From NCBI GenBank assembly GCA_037132275.1, contig JBAXPK010000001.1:24746-88745 (forward strand): 64,000 nt of DNA. Direction: 5' to 3'. This stretch comes from JAABPW01 sp037132275 (GTDB lineage: Bacteria > Verrucomicrobiota > Kiritimatiellia > CAIKKV01 > CAITUY01). Below are positions 59,429 through 64,000 of the stretch, piece by piece. Position numbers and translations under genes: made by a program. The first letter of the stretch is position 1. The number at the start of each line of letters is the position of its first letter. A model generated the notes under the pieces. It made no database searches. It was not told where the DNA came from and was given only the letters and a program-made list of their open reading frames with translations.

Positions 59429-60739
59429 TTACTTTTCAACTCCCGGATCTTCGATTCGCAAACAAACCGGCTTTGCGCCCAGCGCGCTCCGTTCCTCCAA
59501 GGTGTGGAGCGCCGCCCTAACATCCTTCTCGATCGCTTTATGCGTCAGCAACACCACCGAGACATGCCGGCCCGAACGGTTGGGTTCCTTCTGGACAATT
59601 GAGGCCAGACTGATGCCATGCTGCCCCAGGACGGAGGCCACCAAACCAAGCACTCCGGGCTTATCCTGCAAGGACAGGCGCAAATAATACCGACACTCCA
59701 CTTCACCCATCGGACGGAAATTGACCTTATCCGTGGTACACACCGGACCCAAGTGCGCCTTCTGGCTTCCATTCGCCAGCCTCCAGGCCACATCAGCCAG
59801 GTCGCTCACCACCGCGCTGGCCGTTGGCAAGCGGCCGGCCCCGCGGCCATAGTAAACCGTCTGGCCAACAATATCCCCATCCACCACCACGGCATTGAAA
59901 ACGCCCATCACCGAGGCCAGCATGTGCTCGCGCGGAATCAAGGTTGGATGCACCCTCACTTCCACTTCCCCGCCATTCGCCTTGATGACCGCCAATTGTT
60001 TGATGCGGTAGCCGAACTCGCACGCATTCTCAATATCCGCCTTATTCAGGTTGCGGATGCCCTCAACAAAGATCTTCTCCTTCGGAACATGCACACCATA
60101 CGCCAGAAACGCCAGGATGGCCGCCTTGTGAGCGGTGTCAAAGCCGTCGATGTCCAACCCCGGATCCGCCTCGGCGTACCCGGCCGCCTGGGCTTCCTTC
60201 AAGGCATGCTCGAAGGTCATCTGCTCCTTTTCCATCTTGGTTAAAATATAATTACAGGTTCCGTTCAGGATACCGTAGATGCGTTCAATCCGATTCGCCA
60301 CGAGCCCTTCCCTCAGGGCGCGAATGATCGGCACTCCGCCCGCCACACTGGCTTCGAACCAGACAGAGGTCTTATTCTCAGATGCCAGAGAAAAAATTTC
60401 CCGCCCGAACTCGGCGAGCAACGCTTTGTTTGCCGTCACCACAGGTTTGCCAAGACGGAGCGATCGCATCATGAAATCCTTGGCAATAGTGGTACCGCCA
60501 ACCAGTTCAACCACTATATCCACCGACGGATCATCAATGACCATCGACGCATCCCGGGTCATGAGCGAACGCTCGACCTTGACTCCGCGATCCCGATCCA
60601 GGTCCACATCCGCGATTCGACGCAATACCAGTTTTACCCCGATCCGGCTGGACAGCAAATCACCATTACGCTGGAGTGCTTCCACTACTCCGGCGCCAAC
60701 TGTTCCAAAACCGAGTAAACCAACACCAATTTCTTTCAT
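59429..60739 (-). CDS. hom: Homoserine dehydrogenase
   Basis: Hom reduces aspartate semialdehyde to homoserine. Features are the NAD(P) motif GLLGFGTVGAGVVEAL, TANKALLAEFG, the substrate region LNGTCNYILTKME, AQAAGYAEADPGLDIDGFDTAHK, and a C-terminal ACT domain (LQDKPGVLGLVASVLGQHGIS). It is 436 residues, full length. It heads the hom-lysC-cimA-valS run. The 314-bp gap upstream holds a weak promoter-like TTGTAT/TACAGT pair and a duplicated TGGCTTTATTC. Confidence 0.95.
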   Translation of the reverse strand: MKEIGVGLLGFGTVGAGVVEALQRNGDLLSSRIGVKLVLRRIADVDLDRDRGVKVERSLMTRDASMVIDDPSVDIVVELVGGTTIAKDFMMRSLRLGKPVVTANKALLAEFGREIFSLASENKTSVWFEASVAGGVPIIRALREGLVANRIERIYGILNGTCNYILTKMEKEQMTFEHALKEAQAAGYAEADPGLDIDGFDTAHKAAILAFLAYGVHVPKEKIFVEGIRNLNKADIENACEFGYRIKQLAVIKANGGEVEVRVHPTLIPREHMLASVMGVFNAVVVDGDIVGQTVYYGRGAGRLPTASAVVSDLADVAWRLANGSQKAHLGPVCTTDKVNFRPMGEVECRYYLRLSLQDKPGVLGLVASVLGQHGISLASIVQKEPNRSGRHVSVVLLTHKAIEKDVRAALHTLEERSALGAKPVCLRIEDPGVEK

Positions 60740-60971
60740 GCTTCATCCCTGTTTCTTCATAATCCGCCAACCCCACTCTAACGGGTCGCCCCCAGTACAC
60801 CTGAAACGGCGGATACTGTATAAGGAAAACGGCTGGATACAAGAATAAAGCCACAGAATAAAGCCACTGGGCGCATCACAAATTCTTCTGCCGACACAAT
60901 GTCTGGTGATGGACGAGGATGACCTTGACTTGAATAGTTTGCGGGATTGTGATTGTTGAAATTTCCTTCGC

Positions 60972-61037
60972 AATCGTAATCTTAATCTTAATCGGGATCT
61001 TCTCTGGGGTAGGAGATTACGATTACGATTACGATTA
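60972..61037. repeat. Inverted (GATTAC)n / (GTAATC)n repeat hairpin in the gap after SPFH genes
   Basis: AATCGTAATC plus two TTAATC units (60972-60993) face GATTAC repeated three times plus GATTA (61015-61037), an imperfect inverted repeat with about a 21-nt loop. It lies 16 bp after the SPFH stop on the minus strand. The rest of 60740-61053 shows no gene. Confidence 0.6.
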
Positions 61038-61053
61038 GGATTTCTGTGGGATG

Positions 61054-62040
61054 CTACTGAATTGGGTTGGTTTGTTGCTGTTGACTCAGGCCCCTTTTGG
61101 CAGCCCGGTCAGCCGCAGACGCGGAGGGCTGCCCCGCGTCGGGTCGGCGCAGCGGCTCCGCGACCAGAAGTTGCGCAAGCAAAGCATGTTTCGGTGCCCT
61201 GATCATTGTCAGATTGGCCTCGCCATCCACAATGCGCTTCGTTTCCAGTATCTGGAAGAGAGCATCGGCCACCTCAGGGTCACGCGTAATCTCCGCCATG
61301 GCATTGCCGACAATGGCCGGGCGCACGGCCGCCGCCTTGCCGAATTCGATCGCCGCCTGACGTTCCGCGGTGCTTGTGATGATGCTCACCTGGTTTGCCC
61401 CATCCTGCCTGATCGCGGCGGTCACCTGGCGCAACCGGTTGACCACCTTGCTTTCGATCTGCCTGATCATTTCAGAATCCCGGAAGTGAACCTTGCGAAT
61501 ATAGGTGGACCCGAGCTGATACCCCCACTCGTTGGATTTCGGCGTAACTTCGTCCCGCACCGTGCGGCTCATCCCATGGCGGTTGATCAACATCTTGGAG
61601 AGCGGCAAATTGCTCAGGCACCGGACCGTCGAATTGCCGACGTTGGCCGCCAGCGATCCGCGCGGATCGATATTTTTGAACAGGTACGCCACCGGGTCGC
61701 TGATGAACATCTCGTACCAGATCCCGATGCCCATCGGTGCGCCTTCTTCGGAGTTCACCGGTTGGCTGCGTAGATACGCTTGGTCGATCCGCATGTCCGT
61801 CACCTGACAGCGGCCCAACCACCCGACCAACAGAGCCTTCCACCCCAACCGCGGCCACAGGAACCAGAGGCCGGGTTCGCTCAAGATGCCGATGACTTTG
61901 CCGAACAGCACGTACACATGACACTGGCGCTCCCGAACGATCGCGTAGACGCCCAGAAAGCGCCCCACCCCGAGCAACAGCGGCACACCAATCAGAAAGA
62001 TCAGGAAGGAAACACCCGCGATGAGGAGTATCGAATTCAT
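61054..62040 (-). CDS. SPFH/band-7 membrane protein (second of a pair)
   Basis: One N-terminal membrane helix (residues 4-28) precedes an SPFH/band-7 domain (VYAIVRERQCHVYVLFGKVIG, then FRDSEMIRQIESKVVNRLRQV). A helical region and a glutamine-rich tail follow. SPFH proteins form large membrane-bound rings or microdomains, often in HflKC-like or stomatin-like pairs. The ATG overlaps the upstream SPFH stop by 4 bp. No protease partner gene is adjacent. Its client is unknown. Confidence 0.85.
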   Translation of the reverse strand: MNSILLIAGVSFLIFLIGVPLLLGVGRFLGVYAIVRERQCHVYVLFGKVIGILSEPGLWFLWPRLGWKALLVGWLGRCQVTDMRIDQAYLRSQPVNSEEGAPMGIGIWYEMFISDPVAYLFKNIDPRGSLAANVGNSTVRCLSNLPLSKMLINRHGMSRTVRDEVTPKSNEWGYQLGSTYIRKVHFRDSEMIRQIESKVVNRLRQVTAAIRQDGANQVSIITSTAERQAAIEFGKAAAVRPAIVGNAMAEITRDPEVADALFQILETKRIVDGEANLTMIRAPKHALLAQLLVAEPLRRPDAGQPSASAADRAAKRGLSQQQQTNPIQ

Positions 62041-63008
62041 GCCTTTGCCTCCTCGATCACGCGATTAGCCTGGGAAAGCAGGTCCAGGTTGACGTTTCGC
62101 ACGTAGGCGTTCATCGCCGCCGAACCGCTACGCTTGAGCTCCGTTAACTGTGAAGCCAGCCTCCGTAGCGGCTCGATCTCCGCTTCCGCCTTCAGGGTCT
62201 CAATCTCAACGGCCCGTCTGGACAGGACGATGCGCTGGTCGGCGGCCGCTGTCGCGAGACTGATGTCTGATGACACCTGGTTGTGCGCCGTGTTGATCGC
62301 AGCCAGAGCCGATTCGACTTCGGCCGGCGGGTCAATGCCGGTAATGAGCGAGGCGTCGAGCCGTATGCCATAACGCGCTTCGGAGCAGCGGCATTCGTTG
62401 TCCATGTGCTCATTCAGGTCCCGCAAGTTCTTGCGGAGGTCATTGATCGAGATACCCTCGACCGTTATGACCGCCGTCGTGTCCTTGTCGGGCGCCTCGA
62501 AGGTGGCGATCCTTTCCCGGAGCACGGAGACGAAATAGCCCATCACATGGGCAATGGGATTGCCCACGCCGAACAGGTAGGCATACAGGTTGCGATCCGA
62601 GACCTGATAGCGGATCTGCCCTGTCAATCCCGTGTTGAGCTGATCCTTGGTTACGGCCTCCAGCACCGTTCCGCCATGGTTCGCCGTGGGGGACTCCGGA
62701 TCGAAAGCCATGTTTGCCGTCTCGGTCGCGATCGAGACTTTATGCACCTTCTCCCAGGGCCACATAAAATAGGGTCCGCCCGGCATGATCACCCGCACCT
62801 GGGGGTAGCGGTAGCGTTCCTTCTCGTCGTCGCGCAACGATGCGGCGATGGGATCGTCTAGCGTGGTGAGATTCCCGAGCCGCTCGGCACGGCCGAAGAC
62901 GGTCTTCACGGCACGCTGGTTCTGGTCCACCGTGTAGAATCCGGTCAGCACACAACGGACCAGAACCCACGCGAAGAAACCAATGGCAAACCCTGCGAAA
63001 ATGTCCAT
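62037..63008 (-). CDS. SPFH/band-7 membrane protein (first of a pair)
   Basis: A strong AAGGAGG site precedes the ATG at 63008. A single N-terminal helix (about 3-22) leads into an SPFH domain (GFYTVDQNQRAVKTVFGRAERL, MPGGPYFMWPWEKVHKVSI). A coiled-coil-like helix follows (ATAAADQRIVLSRRAVEIETLKAEAEIEPL). With the second SPFH gene it forms a coupled pair reminiscent of HflK/HflC. The start codon also overlaps the stop of the upstream 4-helix protein (TAATG). Confidence 0.86.
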   Translation of the reverse strand: MDIFAGFAIGFFAWVLVRCVLTGFYTVDQNQRAVKTVFGRAERLGNLTTLDDPIAASLRDDEKERYRYPQVRVIMPGGPYFMWPWEKVHKVSIATETANMAFDPESPTANHGGTVLEAVTKDQLNTGLTGQIRYQVSDRNLYAYLFGVGNPIAHVMGYFVSVLRERIATFEAPDKDTTAVITVEGISINDLRKNLRDLNEHMDNECRCSEARYGIRLDASLITGIDPPAEVESALAAINTAHNQVSSDISLATAAADQRIVLSRRAVEIETLKAEAEIEPLRRLASQLTELKRSGSAAMNAYVRNVNLDLLSQANRVIEEAKA

Positions 63009-63481
63009 TACGACCTCCTTGCTCCGAATAGATCTGTGAACTCCTGCTGAGTCGGACGAAAAGCCACCAAGACAACCGCGCACACGACGAACAGGCAAGC
63101 CGGCAGGATGTTACAGGTGACCAGGACGGCCACAGCCGAAAATAAGGCGCCCCCCTCTACCAATGCGGCCCGAATCAAAACAAATACCTGATACTTCTGC
63201 AGAGCGACTCCCGGATCCGCAGGCCTGTCACCGGGCTTCATCATCATCCCTTTCAGTGAGAATGCCAGCGCGAGACCGGCAAGCGCCATGGCGCCGGCGA
63301 AGACGGAGATGGGATTCCGCAGCGCAAAATCAAACGTCATCCGGCCTTTCATGATCATAAGGCCCACAGCGCCGAACATCACAAGTCCCGAGACAAGCGC
63401 CATGTGGATCATCCTCATCACCGCGAATCGTTGCTTGAATTCAGCGACTTGATTGCCGGTGTCTTGTGGTGCTGTTGTCAT
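63008..63481 (-). CDS. Four-helix membrane protein upstream of SPFH pair
   Basis: The 157-residue product has four hydrophobic segments (about 25-45, 55-75, 100-120, 122-142), separated by short polar loops. It has no cleavable signal. I recognise no family. Its stop overlaps the SPFH start, so all three are probably co-translated and may form one membrane complex. Confidence 0.65.
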   Translation of the reverse strand: MTTAPQDTGNQVAEFKQRFAVMRMIHMALVSGLVMFGAVGLMIMKGRMTFDFALRNPISVFAGAMALAGLALAFSLKGMMMKPGDRPADPGVALQKYQVFVLIRAALVEGGALFSAVAVLVTCNILPACLFVVCAVVLVAFRPTQQEFTDLFGARRS

Positions 63482-63615
63482 GCTGTCGTCAATCCTTCCC
63501 TCGCGAGTTGCGTGCTTTGTACAGTCTCATCGCAATGCGGTCAAACCGAAACGCTCAGATCGTTGGGCGGAGGGTATAACCAACTTTCCACCCAGTATTA
63601 TCCACAAATCCTTCA

Positions 63616-63643
63616 TTGACGATGCAAGTCATTTGGATATATT
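63616..63643 (+). promoter_or_regulatory. Predicted promoter of DUF5329 gene
   Basis: TTGACG (63616-63621), a 16-bp spacer and TATATT (63638-63643) lie only 17 bp before the ATG, giving a very short leader of about 10 nt. Confidence 0.5.
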
Positions 63644-63659
63644 CGGGTAAATTGAACTG

Positions 63660-64000
63660 ATGAAACTAATTGGCATAATTGTGGTTCTTCTATTCTGTCT
63701 TCCTTTTCGACTCTTGGCGGATTCAAACACCGAGATCGACCATCTCCTTGATTTTGTCCGCAAATCCGATGCCACTTTCATCCGGAATGGGCAGGAGTAC
63801 AAACCGACAGAAGCGGTTGATCATTTCCAGAAAAAGCGGGAGCATTTTGCAAAAGAGATCAAATCTGCGGAGGACTTTGTATCCACAGCCGCAACGAAAA
63901 GCCTGCTCAGCGGACAGTCTTATCTGGTCAGAACCAAGGATGGTCACACTCAGGAATGCAGCAAGTGGCTGATCGAGGAATTGAAACGATTTCGGAACGA
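63660..64000 (+). CDS. DUF5329-like secreted protein (C-terminus cut by window edge)
   Basis: The frame is open to the right edge (113 codons). A signal peptide (residues about 1-20, ending LLADS) precedes a conserved-looking domain: EIDHLLDFVRKSDATFIRNGQEY, HFQKKREHF, SAEDFVSTAATKSLLSGQSYLV and SKWLIEELKRFR. This matches DUF5329 from memory. Such proteins are small, secreted and of unknown role. Confidence 0.7.
   Translation, partial: MKLIGIIVVLLFCLPFRLLADSNTEIDHLLDFVRKSDATFIRNGQEYKPTEAVDHFQKKREHFAKEIKSAEDFVSTAATKSLLSGQSYLVRTKDGHTQECSKWLIEELKRFRN

Noticed and set aside
60972..61037. CRISPR-like repeat
   Set aside because: Units are 6 bp and contiguous without spacers; it is a simple inverted repeat.

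Overview
The window reads as ordinary, compact chromosome from a Gram-negative bacterium: Kdo transferase, a heptosyltransferase and a GmhA-type isomerase imply LPS, and SecG, MurJ and an LpoB-like lipoprotein fit a diderm envelope. Genes are tightly packed, often with ATGA, TAATG or TGATG overlaps, and the DNA is moderately GC-rich. The mixture of a eukaryotic-type Ser/Thr kinase, futalosine-route menaquinone synthesis, paired SPFH proteins, a DUF5329 protein and short-period intergenic repeats suggests the PVC superphylum (Kiritimatiellota, Verrucomicrobiota or Lentisphaerota). That placement is inference; no rRNA is present. I saw no tRNA, CRISPR array, IS element or prophage.

Layout. 1-16000 (minus strand): glycolysis (gap, pgk, tpiA), secG, an orphan peptide-type binding protein, gmhA, an AIG2-like and a MerR-like gene, murJ, rlmN, rsmB, uronate catabolism (uxaC, kdgK), a candidate structured RNA, coaC, a 58-aa membrane protein and a Ser/Thr kinase. 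16155-21630: cstA, an RsmC-like methyltransferase, pdxB and a MetE-core-like protein. 21839-34059: the most notable region, a menaquinone (futalosine pathway) cluster: glpD, mqnD, an mqnB-mqnP fusion, ubiX, ubiD, a menG-mqnA fusion and, beyond the inserted divergent larBC pair, an mqnE-mqnC fusion. Every step from chorismate to menaquinone is represented except polyprenyl diphosphate supply. Six of the nine activities sit in three fused proteins.

34056-46585 (minus strand): waaA, xerC/D, a membrane protein with a repeat-like helical region, an MFS-HEAT fusion, a radical SAM protein coupled to a 56-aa ferredoxin, then tyrA, hisC, pheA, scpB, scpA and trpS. 46739-49755 (plus): an ExbD-like lipoprotein, kup and an LpoB-like lipoprotein. 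49737-53756 (minus): two C-terminally anchored coiled-coil proteins, a TPR lipoprotein, a heptosyltransferase, a small charged protein, a Phage_holin_4_2-type membrane protein and an RF-like GGQ protein. 53779-60739 (minus): hom-lysC-cimA-valS, linking aspartate-family and citramalate-route isoleucine synthesis to valyl-tRNA charging. 61054-63481 (minus): a membrane protein with two SPFH proteins. 63660 to the end: a partial DUF5329 gene.

Short degenerate tandem or inverted repeats recur in gaps and, in pdxB and scpB, inside coding sequence. Start codons were chosen from family N-termini, ribosome-binding sites and overlaps, so several are shorter than the longest open frame.
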